Source of the DNA: Acinetobacter sp. XH1741
GTDB lineage: Bacteria; Pseudomonadota; Gammaproteobacteria; Pseudomonadales; Moraxellaceae
NCBI RefSeq assembly: GCF_041021895.1
Contig: NZ_CP157428.1
Coordinates: 2,914,001-2,978,000, forward strand
Reading direction: 5' to 3'
DNA: 64,000 nt
In this document: positions 50,379 to 60,461 of the stretch, piece after piece
Layout: each line of letters opens with the position of its first letter
How positions within the stretch are numbered: the first letter of the stretch is position 1
Made by a program: the position numbers and the translations under genes
Notes under the pieces: generated by a model
The model's database searches: none
The model's input: only the letters and a program-made list of their open reading frames with translations
Told to the model about the DNA's origin: nothing

Positions 50379-53300
50379 ACCCGCCTGTATCCGGTATTCC
50401 CACCACTGTACACTTGCCCTGACTGGCTATTATCAAACAGTCCACTCAGCTTAAAGTTCAGATCCGCTCCACTTTGCAGTAAACCACCCTGATTGATAAG
50501 GTCCTGCCCAACAAACGTTAAGGCGCTACCCGAAATAATCTGGCCCTTGCTGTTATTCAGCCACTGTGGCTGCATATCCAGTTTGGCTTGCGTTGCAATC
50601 AGGCCTGACTGGTTATCAATCCCTTGCGCTTTTAAGGTCAAATCCTGAGTAGACTGGAGCTTGCCTTGCTGGTTACTTAATACCCCTGTACCAGCATCAA
50701 TAGTAACCGTACCTTCAACACTTCCTATCTGCCCTGCATTGTTCGTCAGACCCTGACTGCTTAGCTGTACCGCCTTGTTCGCAATGATCTGGCCTGAACT
50801 GTTATCTATGTCCTGACCAACTGTCGCCTCTATCGATCCCTGAGCATTGATCAAGCCCGACTGGGTCTTTAACTGGCCCGCCTGAACCTTGATGTCCTTA
50901 CCTGACTGTAAAGCGCCTGACTGGTTGCTCAATACCCCTGTACCAGCATTTAGAACCAGCTGATCCTTGATACTCGCGATCTGCCCCTGATTGTTATTCA
51001 GCCCCGAACTCTTGATCTGTACCGCATTATTGGCAACGATCTGTCCTGCTGTATTGTTCACCAGCTGACGCGATTGAAGATCAATTCCATCTTCTGAACT
51101 GATTAATCCTGACTGGCTATTCACCTGCTCAGCAATAAGCTGCAGATTGCCTTGAGCCTGTAATACCCCAGACTGGTTATCTAAAATGCCTGAACCACTG
51201 TTGATGCTTAATACATCATGGAGACTTGCAATTTGACCATGGGTATTATTAAGTCCTTGGCTATTTAAGTTAACTTGCTGGTTTGCAGCAATCACACCTC
51301 TGTCATTATTAATATCTTTGCCCGTGCTGATTGTTAACCAGTCCTGACTGTTAATTTGTCCCTGTACACTGTTGTCCAGCTGATCTGCATTAAGCTGTAA
51401 GCTCTGGCCTGCAATGACCTTGCCGGTTTGATTACTCAATACCCCCTGGCCTGCATTCAGCACAATATTGCCTTGGGCACTGCTGATCTGACCCGAGTTG
51501 TTATTGAGACCCTGGCTATTCACCTGAATCCCCTGATCTGCAGAAATCACCCCTTGGGTATTATTCACTTCTTGCTGGCTTTGTAGATCAATCTTCGCCT
51601 GCGACGCCATCTGGCCTGCCGTGCTGTCGAGTGACAAGGCCTTAACACTTAAATCTGTTTTTGACTGTAATAATCCAGACTGGTTAACCACAGCCTGATT
51701 ACCTGCATCAATAGATAAGCCACCCTGAATACTGCCGATCTGGCCTTGACGGTTATTTAAGCCCTGACCCGTCAAGCGAATGTTCTGGTTGGCAACCAGG
51801 CTGCCAGCCTCGTTATTAATCAAACCTGCACTGATGATATTCAATGCATCTTGGGCACTGATTTGTCCTTGCTGGCTGTTTGTTAAAGCATTGACTTGCA
51901 GATTCAAGGCTGCACCACTTTGAATGCTGCCAGCATGGCTATTATCCAAGGTACCATTGACCACAACATCCAAGTCCGAGCCTGCTCCAGACTGCATCAC
52001 ACCAGACTGGTTACTCAAGTTCTGGCTGCTCACATCAAGTTGCTTGTTCGATAACAGCTTCCCATGGTCATTACTCATATCGCCCTGACTATTTAATGTC
52101 AGTCGATCCAGAGCACTAATTACGCCACTGTTATTTAAACCGTTCACATCAAGCGTCAGGGTTTTCCCTGACTGGATAGCACCTGAACCATTATTCAAGG
52201 ATAAGCCACCCGTCTGAATCAGTAAATCACCTTGTTCTGTACCGATCTGACCGCCACCATTTTGTAAGCCCTGACTCTTTAACACCATCTGTTGTGTTGA
52301 AGCCATTACGCCTTGGGCATTATTAATGCCTTGTACGGCATCAATGTTCAATACACCCTGTGCATTGATCTTGCCCTGATCATTATTTTTAACCGAACCC
52401 GCCTGAATAGCCGTGTTCCCGCCACTGTACACTTGCCCTGACTGGCTATTATCAAACAGGCCACTCAGCTTAAAGTTCAGATCTGCTCCACTTTGCAGTA
52501 AACCACCCTGATTGATAAGGTCCTGCCCAACAAACGTTAACGCGCTACCCGAAATAATCTGGCCCTTGTTGTTATTCAGCCACTCTGGCTGCATATCCAG
52601 CTTGGCCTGCGTTGCAATCAGACCTGACTGGTTATCAATCCCTTGCGCTTTTAAGGTCAAATCCTGACTAGACTGGAGCTTGCCTTGCTGGTTACTTAAT
52701 ACCCCTGTACCGGCATCAATAGTAACCGTACCTTCAACACTGCCTATCTGCCCTGCATTGTTCGTCAGACCCTGACTGCTTAGCTGTATCGCCTTGTTCG
52801 CAATGATCTGGCCTGAACTGTTATCTATGTCCTGACCAACTGTCGCCTCTATCGATCCCTGAGCATTGATCAAGCCCGACTGGGTCTTTAACTGGCCCGC
52901 CTGAACCTTGATATCCTTACCTGACTGTAAAGCGCCTGACTGGTTGCTCAATACCCCTGTACCAGCATTTAGAACCAGCTGATCCTTGATACTCGCGATC
53001 TGCCCCTGATTGTTATTCAGCCCCGAACTCTTGATCTGTACCGCATTATTGGCAACGATCTGTCCTGCTGTATTGTTCACCAGCTGACGCGATTGAAGAT
53101 CAATTCCATCTTCTGAACTGATTAATCCTGACTGGCTATTCACCTGCTCAGCAATAAGCTGCAGATTGCCTTGAGCCTGTAATACCCCAGACTGGTTATC
53201 TAAAATGCCTGAACCACTGTTGATGCTTAATACATCATGGAGACTTGCAATTTGACCATGGGTATTATTAAGTCCTTGGCTATTTAAGTTAACTTGCTGG

Positions 53301-56300
53301 TTTGCAGCAATCACACCTCTGTCATTATTAATATCTTTGCCCGTGCTGATTGTTAACCAGTCCTGACTGTTAATTTGTCCCTGTACACTGTTGTCCAGCT
53401 GATCTGCATTAAGCTGTAAGCTCTGGCCTGCAATGACCTTGCCGGTTTGATTACTCAATACCCCCTGGCCTGCATTCAGCACAATATTGCCTTGGGCACT
53501 GCTGATCTGACCCGAGTTGTTATTGAGACCCTGGCTATTCACCTGAATCCCCTGATCTGCAGAAATCACCCCTTGGGTATTATTCACTTCTTGCTGGCTT
53601 TGTAGATCAATCTTCGCCTGCGACGCCATCTGGCCTGCCGTGCTGTCGAGTGACAAGGCCTTAACACTTAAATCTGTTTTTGACTGTAATAATCCAGACT
53701 GGTTAACCACAGCCTGATTACCTGCATCAATAGATAAGCCACCCTGAATACTGCCGATCTGGCCTTGACGGTTATTTAAGCCCTGACCCGTCAAGCGAAT
53801 GTTCTGGTTGGCAACCAGGCTGCCAGCCTCGTTATTAATCAAACCTGCACTGATGATATTCAATGCATCTTGGGCACTGATTTGTCCTTGCTGGCTGTTT
53901 GTTAAAGCATTGACTTGCAGATTCAAGGCTGCACCACTTTGAATGCTGCCAGCATGGCTATTATCCAAGGTACCATTGACCACAACATCCAAGTCCGAGC
54001 CTGCTCCAGACTGCATCACACCAGACTGGTTACTCAAGTTCTGGCTGCTCACATCAAGTTGCTTGTTCGATAACAGCTTCCCATGGTCATTACTCATATC
54101 GCCCTGACTATTTAATGTCAGTCGATCCAGAGCACTAATTACGCCACTGTTATTTAAACCGTTCACATCAAGCGTCAGGGTTTTCCCTGACTGGATAGCA
54201 CCTGAACCATTATTCAAGGATAAGCCACCCGTCTGAATCAGTAAATCACCTTGTTCTGTACCGATCTGACCGCCACCATTTTGTAAGCCCTGACTCTTTA
54301 ACACCATCTGTTGTGTTGAAGCCATTACGCCTTGGGCATTATTAATGCCTTGTACGGCATCAATGTTCAATACACCCTGTGCATTGATCTTGCCCTGATC
54401 ATTATTTTTAACCGAACCCGCCTGAATAGCCGTGTTCCCGCCACTGTACACTTGCCCTGACTGGCTATTATCAAACAGGCCACTCAGCTTAAAGTTCAGA
54501 TCTGCTCCACTTTGCAGTAAACCACCCTGATTGATAAGGTCCTGCCCAACAAACGTTAACGCGCTACCCGAAATAATCTGGCCCTTGTTGTTATTCAGCC
54601 ACTCTGGCTGCATATCCAGCTTGGCCTGCGTTGCAATCAGACCTGACTGGTTATCAATCCCTTGCGCTTTTAAGGTCAAATCCTGACTAGACTGGAGCTT
54701 GCCTTGCTGGTTACTTAATACCCCTGTACCGGCATCAATAGTAACCGTACCTTCAACACTGCCTATCTGCCCTGCATTGTTCGTCAGACCCTGACTGCTT
54801 AGCTGTATCGCCTTGTTCGCAATGATCTGGCCTGAACTGTTATCTATGTCCTGACCAACTGTCGCCTCTATCGATCCCTGAGCATTGATCAAGCCCGACT
54901 GGGTCTTTAACTGGCCCGCCTGAACCTTGATATCCTTACCTGACTGTAAAGCGCCTGACTGGTTGCTCAATACCCCTGTACCAGCATTTAGAACCAGCTG
55001 ATCCTTGATACTCGCGATCTGCCCCTGATTGTTATTCAGCCCCGAACTCTTGATCTGTACCGCATTATTGGCAACGATCTGTCCTGCTGTGTTGTTCACC
55101 AGCTGTTGTGATTGAAGTTCAATCCCTTCTTCTGAACTGATTAATCCTGACTGGCTATTCACCTGCTCAGCAATAAGCTGCAGATTGCCTTGAGCCTGTA
55201 ATACCCCAGACTGGTTATCTAAAATGCCTGAACCACTGTTGATGCTTAATACATCATGGAGACTTGCAATTTGACCATGGGTATTATTAAGTCCTTGGCT
55301 ATTTAAGTTAACTTGCTGGTTTGCAGCAATCACACCTCTGTCATTATTAATATCTTTGCCCGTGCTGATTGTTAACCAGTCCTGACTGTTAATTTGTCCC
55401 TGTACACTGTTGTCCAGCTGATCTGCATTAAGCTGTAAGCTCTGGCCTGCAATGACCTTGCCGGTTTGATTACTCAATACCCCCTGGCCTGCATTCAGCA
55501 CAATATTGCCTTGGGCACTGCTGATTTGGCCTGAATTATTATTGAGACCCTGGCTATTCACCTGAATCCCCTGATCTGCTGAAATCACACCTTGGGTATT
55601 GTTCACTTCTTGCTGGCTTTGTAGATCAATCTTCGCCTGCGACGTCATCTGGCCTGCCGTGCTGTCAAGTGACAAGGCCTTAACACTTAAATCTGTTTTT
55701 GACTGTAATAGTCCAGACTGGTTAACCACAGCCTGATTACCTGCATCAACAGATAACCCACCCTGAATACTGCCGATCTGGCCTTGACGGTTATTTAAGC
55801 CCTGACCCGTCAAGCGAATGTTCTGGTTGGCAACCAGGCTGCCAGCTTCGTTATCAATCAGGTCTGCACTGATGATATTCAATGCATCTTGGGCACTGAT
55901 TTGTCCTTGCTGGCTGTTATTGACCGAACTTGCATTGAGTTGAACATTTGCACCGCCATAAATTTGTCCAGACTGGTTATTTAGTGCTTCACGAACTGTT
56001 AAATTTAGGTCCGCCTGCTCACCTGTCTGTATCACACCAGACTGGTTACTTAAGTTCTGGCTGCTTACCTCTAGTTGTTTGTTCGACAACAGCTTCCCGT
56101 GGTCATTCGTCACATCGTCCTGACTATTTAATGTCAGTCGATCCAGAGCACTAATTACGCCACTGTTATTTAAACCGTTCACATCAAGCGTCAGGGTTTT
56201 CCCTGACTGGATAGCACCTGAACCATTATTCAAGGATAAGCCACCCGTCTGAATCAGTAAATCACCTTGTTCTGTACCGATCTGACCGCCACCATTTTGT

Positions 56301-57005
56301 AAGCCCTGACTCTTTAACACCATCTGCTGGGTTGAAACCATTACGCCTTGGGCATTATTAATGCCTTGTACGGCATCAATGTTCAATACACCCTGTGCAT
56401 TGATCTTGCCCTGATCATTATTTTTAACCGAACCCGCCTGAATAGCCGTGTTCCCGCCACTGTACACTTGCCCTGACTGGCTATTATCAAACAGGCCACT
56501 CAGCTTAAAGTTCAGATCTGCTCCACTTTGCAGTAAACCACCCTGATTGATAAGGTCCTGCCCAACAAACGTTAACGCGCTACCCGAAATAATCTGGCCC
56601 TTGTTGTTATTCAGCCACTCTGGCTGCATATCCAGTTTGGCTTGCGTTGCAATCAGGCCTGACTGGTTATCAATCCCTTGCGCTTTTAAGGTCAAATCCT
56701 GACTAGACTGGAGCTTGCCTTGCTGGTTACTTAATACCCCTGTACCGGCATCAATAGTAACCGTACCTTCAACACTGCCTATCTGCCCTGCATTGTTCGT
56801 CAGACCCTGACTGCTTAGCTGTATCGCCTTGTTCGCAATGATCTGGCCTGAACTGTTATCTATGTCCTGACCAACTGTCGCCTCTATCGAACCTTGGGCA
56901 TTGATCAAGCCCGACTGGGTCTTTAACTGGCCCGCCTGAGCCTTGATGTCCTTACCTGACTGTAAAGCGCCTGACTGGTTGCTCAATACCCCTGTACCAG
57001 CATTC
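47460..57005. repeat. Macro-tandem repeat, ~2,019-bp unit, about 4.7 copies
   Basis: The landmark AACCGAACCC (AACCAAACCC in one copy) occurs at 48351, 50373, 52391, 54410 and 56426, i.e. every 2,016-2,022 bp. A second landmark, GTCATTATTAATATC, lies at 49281, 51302, 53321 and 55340. Units are near-identical and encode 673 residues each (a multiple of 3). Some sub-modules come in two versions: the segment at about 47.9 and 56.0 kb encodes IQTGEQADLNLTV, while 49.9, 52.0 and 54.0 kb encode MQSGAGSDLDVVV. Confidence 0.9.
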
Positions 57006-60000
57006 AGTATTAATTTGCCTTCTACTGAACCAATTTCACCTACATCATTATTAAGTCCTTGAGAAGAAATACCAACATCAGCATTTGCAATGATTTTTCC
57101 AGATTGGTTATTGATGAGCCCTAAGCTTGTTAAAGTCAAAGCATTCTGTGCAGATATTTTCCCAGCCATACTGTTATTGATAGAACCAGCATGAATATTA
57201 TTGTTCAGACCTGCATAAATTTGACCTGATTGGCTGTTATCGAGTAAACCCGCCACATCAAGCTGTAGATTATGATCCGCTGCAGAACTTAACTGACCGC
57301 CCTGATTATTTAAGCTACCCGCAGTAATATAAAGTGCTGTTGGACTTTGAATAAATCCTAACTGGTTATTGATTTGATCTCTAATGGCTAATGTAAGCGG
57401 TTTTAATGTTCCGCGTTGGATCATTTGCGCTTTTTGGTGACTCAAGTTATACGCGATAATATTAATTTGATCTGCTGACGTAATAGCACCATCTAGTATA
57501 GCTTGCTCTGTAGCTAACAATAATTGTCCATTACTTAGAATCTTACCTTGGGCTCCCTGCAATTGATTACTATTGATATTCAATTGCTGATTTCCAGAGT
57601 GAATAATTTGGCCTGCTTCATTGTTTAGAATAGAAGTATTTAACTGCATTAAAGCTGCATTACTACTAATTTCACCTGATTTATTATTTAGACCATTTAC
57701 AAAGTTCAGAGTAAATTCGTTATTTCCTGTATGCTGAATTTTCCCTTGGCTATTATCTAGTTGTTGAGCAGAAAGAATAATATCCTGACTATTTAACTGT
57801 CCCTGCTGATTATTGATCAGATTCTGGCTAGTCAGTTTGAGTTGGTCTTGAGCAACAACTGTCGCTGCCTGAGTTGAAATATCTGTACCAGCGTTCAATG
57901 CAATCGTTTTCGATTGTAATTGTCCCTGTGCTGCATCAATCGTCCCAGTCGCATTAACCTGGATATGCTGACCTGCGAATGTTTGGCCATGTAAACCAGC
58001 CCGATCCACATTGATCGTAAGATCCCCAGTATCACCAAGTTTGCCATCACGATCTAGGCCCGCGGCAATTAAACCATTCTGTGTATGTTCTAATGCTGAG
58101 CTTGTGATTTTTACATTTTCCCCAGCCGCCAAAGAACCGGAATTTTGAATATCTTTTCCTGTAATCGTTAAATCCTTATCCGCATAAATACCACCGGTGT
58201 TTTTAAGCTGATCATGGCGCAACTGAACAGTTGTTGCCTGTAATTGCCCTTGATCATTGTCAAATTGCTGAACAGTACTGTTTAAATTTTGCTTGGCAAT
58301 TATAGCTCCTTGGCTATTATTGACAGTACCATGTTGCTGTTGAATTTGATTGCCAATGATTTGCCCAGATGTATTATTCAGCGCTTGGCTATTTAAATTT
58401 AAATCAGTTTTTGCCTGTATAAGCCCCTCTGTATTATCAATCGCTTGGTTGGCTTTGATATTTACAGATTGGTTTTCTGAATAAATCACACCAAACTGGT
58501 TGCTTAAATCGCCTGCACTTACCTGAACATTTTCACCACTAGCAACGTAGCCCTTACTATTATTTAACTCACCGCCTATAGCTAAATCGAGCTGTCCAAT
58601 TGACTGGATTTTACCACTTTGGTTATTGGCATTCTGGCTTTGAATTTTCAGTATACTATTCGATGCCAACTGACCTTGCTGGTTACTAAAACTTGAAGTT
58701 TGAATCTCGGCACTTTTAACAGTGAACTCCCCTTGATCATTATTAAAGCTATTTCCTTTAATCGCAACCGTCCCAAGATTTAATTGACCACCTTGGTTAT
58801 TTAGGCCATTTTCACTGTCTAAATCCACGCCTCCATTGGCAACCACTGCACCTTGATCATTATTAAAGATTCCCGTTGCATGGATAAAACCTGTATCGTA
58901 GGTTTTTGGTGTTGTAGTCGTTGGTGCAACAACCCCCAGACTTCCACCATCCTGTGCTGGATCAACAGGAACCGGCGGGACTGTTCCAGTATTACCAGAA
59001 CTATTTCCTGCTGTACCACCACTTGTATTACTCTTAGCAACTCCAATTTTACCACCTAGGTTGGTGATTGAACCCGTCTTTAAATCAAGTCCTTGCAAAC
59101 CTGTTTGTTCAATTGAGCCACTATTTTTAAGGTTTGCGGTATCAAGTGCAATTCGAGCAGCATTCAATGTGCCACTATTATTTAAACTATTTTGCTGATT
59201 AAGATGTAACTCATCAGCACTACTGATTAAACCAGAGTTATCTAGATTTTGACTCTCAACAGAAATTTGTGAAGTTGCGCTACTGACATTGCCAGTATTT
59301 TGAATATTTTGAGCTTTCAGCTCTACCTGATCTTTATTCGCGATCAAGTTACCATTATTGACCAGATCACCATTAGCATTCAGCGTAAGTGTGCTTTGTA
59401 TACTATTTATCGTACCTGCGTTACGTACACCTAGCCCTTGCTCTGTTCCCACCAAAAAGATCTTTCCAGCATACATCCCACCCAATTGGCCTACATCTAA
59501 AGCAAAATTTGGCTGAGGTGTGGTTGTAGCTGCTGTCGTTGCCGTGATTTGAGGAGCTACTTGGTCTTTAATTTGAATATCATTTTGTCCAAGGACCGTA
59601 TTGAGTTCATTGGCATATAGGCCTGCATTCACTTTTAAAGCACGCGCATAAATATCTGTATAAGGGGTTAAACTTCCATTTAAACCTTTACCTTCAATCG
59701 TGACCTGCCCTTCGCGGACGCGGAATGATTCAAGATAACCTTGATTCATCACCGCTTGACCCGTAGTTAAAGTAAAGCGATCTGCATTAATCACACCACA
59801 GCCATCACATATCAAACCAGATGGATTCGCAATAACAACTTGTGCTTGTTTTCCGGCAACTTCAATATAGCCTTTGAGTTGACTTGGATTATTACTATTC
59901 ACTTCATTCAAAATAACTTTGGCTTCGCCTTTTGCAAGCCATGGGTTACCTTGCACCCAGCCTCCTAATTGAGTTTGGGTGTTATTTCGTGAGTTATTTA

Positions 60001-60400
60001 AAATAGCGCCTTCTTGTCCAACATCAAACTGAGTATAGGTATTACGTGAAACACCACCAGCGCTTGGTGTCTGAATATTGACCTGAGTCGTCCCATTTGC
60101 ACTAGTTAAAATTGTCGGCTGCTGCGACGTAGGAGCACCTTTATCTGCAATAATTTGAGTATCTGCCACGCTGCTCATTGGTAAGCTAATCACCAATGCT
60201 CCCAAACAGCCAATCACAGCAAAGTTGAGTGGATTTAACTTCTTATAATGAATAGGTAGAACCGAGACTGTAGTCGAATCTGTTCCCCCTGCCCCCTGAC
60301 TTTGCCCTGCTTGCTTGGTTTTGCTTTTTACAATCTCGGCAACCGCAATAAACATCCCACGAGCATGGCTAAAAATAATACGATAACAATTCTTATTCAC
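50330..60400 (-). CDS. Giant filamentous haemagglutinin / CdiA-like TpsA exoprotein, N-terminal 3,356 residues
   Basis: N-terminal ESPR-type extended signal (MNKNCYRIIFSHARGMFIAV) and a signal peptide ending SSVADT are followed by the two-partner secretion domain (about residues 80-330, with NPSGLICDGCGVINADRFTL). A low-complexity Gly/Thr/Pro linker lies around residues 450-500. The rest is a long beta-helix of haemagglutinin repeats, including most of the 673-residue macro-repeats. It is 61 bp downstream of a TpsB transporter gene, giving the cdiB-cdiA order. The frame ends in aberrant GYRRVWLKIMIRARSM after a frameshift near 50390. Repeat-rich adhesin or CDI stick is the likely role; no toxin domain is present. 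Confidence 0.9.
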   Translation of the reverse strand: MNKNCYRIIFSHARGMFIAVAEIVKSKTKQAGQSQGAGGTDSTTVSVLPIHYKKLNPLNFAVIGCLGALVISLPMSSVADTQIIADKGAPTSQQPTILTSANGTTQVNIQTPSAGGVSRNTYTQFDVGQEGAILNNSRNNTQTQLGGWVQGNPWLAKGEAKVILNEVNSNNPSQLKGYIEVAGKQAQVVIANPSGLICDGCGVINADRFTLTTGQAVMNQGYLESFRVREGQVTIEGKGLNGSLTPYTDIYARALKVNAGLYANELNTVLGQNDIQIKDQVAPQITATTAATTTPQPNFALDVGQLGGMYAGKIFLVGTEQGLGVRNAGTINSIQSTLTLNANGDLVNNGNLIANKDQVELKAQNIQNTGNVSSATSQISVESQNLDNSGLISSADELHLNQQNSLNNSGTLNAARIALDTANLKNSGSIEQTGLQGLDLKTGSITNLGGKIGVAKSNTSGGTAGNSSGNTGTVPPVPVDPAQDGGSLGVVAPTTTTPKTYDTGFIHATGIFNNDQGAVVANGGVDLDSENGLNNQGGQLNLGTVAIKGNSFNNDQGEFTVKSAEIQTSSFSNQQGQLASNSILKIQSQNANNQSGKIQSIGQLDLAIGGELNNSKGYVASGENVQVSAGDLSNQFGVIYSENQSVNIKANQAIDNTEGLIQAKTDLNLNSQALNNTSGQIIGNQIQQQHGTVNNSQGAIIAKQNLNSTVQQFDNDQGQLQATTVQLRHDQLKNTGGIYADKDLTITGKDIQNSGSLAAGENVKITSSALEHTQNGLIAAGLDRDGKLGDTGDLTINVDRAGLHGQTFAGQHIQVNATGTIDAAQGQLQSKTIALNAGTDISTQAATVVAQDQLKLTSQNLINNQQGQLNSQDIILSAQQLDNSQGKIQHTGNNEFTLNFVNGLNNKSGEISSNAALMQLNTSILNNEAGQIIHSGNQQLNINSNQLQGAQGKILSNGQLLLATEQAILDGAITSADQINIIAYNLSHQKAQMIQRGTLKPLTLAIRDQINNQLGFIQSPTALYITAGSLNNQGGQLSSAADHNLQLDVAGLLDNSQSGQIYAGLNNNIHAGSINNSMAGKISAQNALTLTSLGLINNQSGKIIANADVGISSQGLNNDVGEIGSVEGKLILNAGTGVLSNQSGALQSGKDIKAQAGQLKTQSGLINAQGSIEATVGQDIDNSSGQIIANKAIQLSSQGLTNNAGQIGSVEGTVTIDAGTGVLSNQQGKLQSSQDLTLKAQGIDNQSGLIATQAKLDMQPEWLNNNKGQIISGSALTFVGQDLINQGGLLQSGADLNFKLSGLFDNSQSGQVYSGGNTAIQAGSVKNNDQGKINAQGVLNIDAVQGINNAQGVMVSTQQMVLKSQGLQNGGGQIGTEQGDLLIQTGGLSLNNGSGAIQSGKTLTLDVNGLNNSGVISALDRLTLNSQDDVTNDHGKLLSNKQLEVSSQNLSNQSGVIQTGEQADLNLTVREALNNQSGQIYGGANVQLNASSVNNSQQGQISAQDALNIISADLIDNEAGSLVANQNIRLTGQGLNNRQGQIGSIQGGLSVDAGNQAVVNQSGLLQSKTDLSVKALSLDSTAGQMTSQAKIDLQSQQEVNNTQGVISADQGIQVNSQGLNNNSGQISSAQGNIVLNAGQGVLSNQTGKVIAGQSLQLNADQLDNSVQGQINSQDWLTISTGKDINNDRGVIAANQQVNLNSQGLNNTHGQIASLHDVLSINSGSGILDNQSGVLQAQGNLQLIAEQVNSQSGLISSEEGIELQSQQLVNNTAGQIVANNAVQIKSSGLNNNQGQIASIKDQLVLNAGTGVLSNQSGALQSGKDIKVQAGQLKTQSGLINAQGSIEATVGQDIDNSSGQIIANKAIQLSSQGLTNNAGQIGSVEGTVTIDAGTGVLSNQQGKLQSSQDLTLKAQGIDNQSGLIATQAKLDMQPEWLNNNKGQIISGSALTFVGQDLINQGGLLQSGADLNFKLSGLFDNSQSGQVYSGGNTAIQAGSVKNNDQGKINAQGVLNIDAVQGINNAQGVMASTQQMVLKSQGLQNGGGQIGTEQGDLLIQTGGLSLNNGSGAIQSGKTLTLDVNGLNNSGVISALDRLTLNSQGDMSNDHGKLLSNKQLDVSSQNLSNQSGVMQSGAGSDLDVVVNGTLDNSHAGSIQSGAALNLQVNALTNSQQGQISAQDALNIISAGLINNEAGSLVANQNIRLTGQGLNNRQGQIGSIQGGLSIDAGNQAVVNQSGLLQSKTDLSVKALSLDSTAGQMASQAKIDLQSQQEVNNTQGVISADQGIQVNSQGLNNNSGQISSAQGNIVLNAGQGVLSNQTGKVIAGQSLQLNADQLDNSVQGQINSQDWLTISTGKDINNDRGVIAANQQVNLNSQGLNNTHGQIASLHDVLSINSGSGILDNQSGVLQAQGNLQLIAEQVNSQSGLISSEDGIDLQSRQLVNNTAGQIVANNAVQIKSSGLNNNQGQIASIKDQLVLNAGTGVLSNQSGALQSGKDIKVQAGQLKTQSGLINAQGSIEATVGQDIDNSSGQIIANKAIQLSSQGLTNNAGQIGSVEGTVTIDAGTGVLSNQQGKLQSSQDLTLKAQGIDNQSGLIATQAKLDMQPEWLNNNKGQIISGSALTFVGQDLINQGGLLQSGADLNFKLSGLFDNSQSGQVYSGGNTAIQAGSVKNNDQGKINAQGVLNIDAVQGINNAQGVMASTQQMVLKSQGLQNGGGQIGTEQGDLLIQTGGLSLNNGSGAIQSGKTLTLDVNGLNNSGVISALDRLTLNSQGDMSNDHGKLLSNKQLDVSSQNLSNQSGVMQSGAGSDLDVVVNGTLDNSHAGSIQSGAALNLQVNALTNSQQGQISAQDALNIISAGLINNEAGSLVANQNIRLTGQGLNNRQGQIGSIQGGLSIDAGNQAVVNQSGLLQSKTDLSVKALSLDSTAGQMASQAKIDLQSQQEVNNTQGVISADQGIQVNSQGLNNNSGQISSAQGNIVLNAGQGVLSNQTGKVIAGQSLQLNADQLDNSVQGQINSQDWLTISTGKDINNDRGVIAANQQVNLNSQGLNNTHGQIASLHDVLSINSGSGILDNQSGVLQAQGNLQLIAEQVNSQSGLISSEDGIDLQSRQLVNNTAGQIVANNAVQIKSSGLNNNQGQIASIKDQLVLNAGTGVLSNQSGALQSGKDIKVQAGQLKTQSGLINAQGSIEATVGQDIDNSSGQIIANKAVQLSSQGLTNNAGQIGSVEGTVTIDAGTGVLSNQQGKLQSTQDLTLKAQGIDNQSGLIATQAKLDMQPQWLNNSKGQIISGSALTFVGQDLINQGGLLQSGADLNFKLSGLFDNSQSGQVYSGGNTGYRRVWLKIMIRARSMHRVY

Positions 60401-60461
60401 TTTAAAGTCTCACTAAATTTTTTTATGTAATCAAATAAATACTTAATTGGGAGAGTATGGA

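Noticed and set aside
55948..56154. Plus-strand ORF MHRHKFVQTG, present identically at 47873-48079
   Set aside because: Shadow of the haemagglutinin repeats on the opposite strand; it appears twice only because the repeat unit does.
47460..57005. CRISPR-like array of regular repeats
   Set aside because: Repeats are in-frame coding sequence with a 2-kb macro-period and degenerate 20-25-codon sub-repeats, not short identical repeats with unique spacers; no cas genes are near.
58819..59059. Small ORFs on both strands in the Gly/Thr/Pro linker of the haemagglutinin
   Set aside because: Low-complexity linker gives open frames by chance; no ribosome-binding sites.
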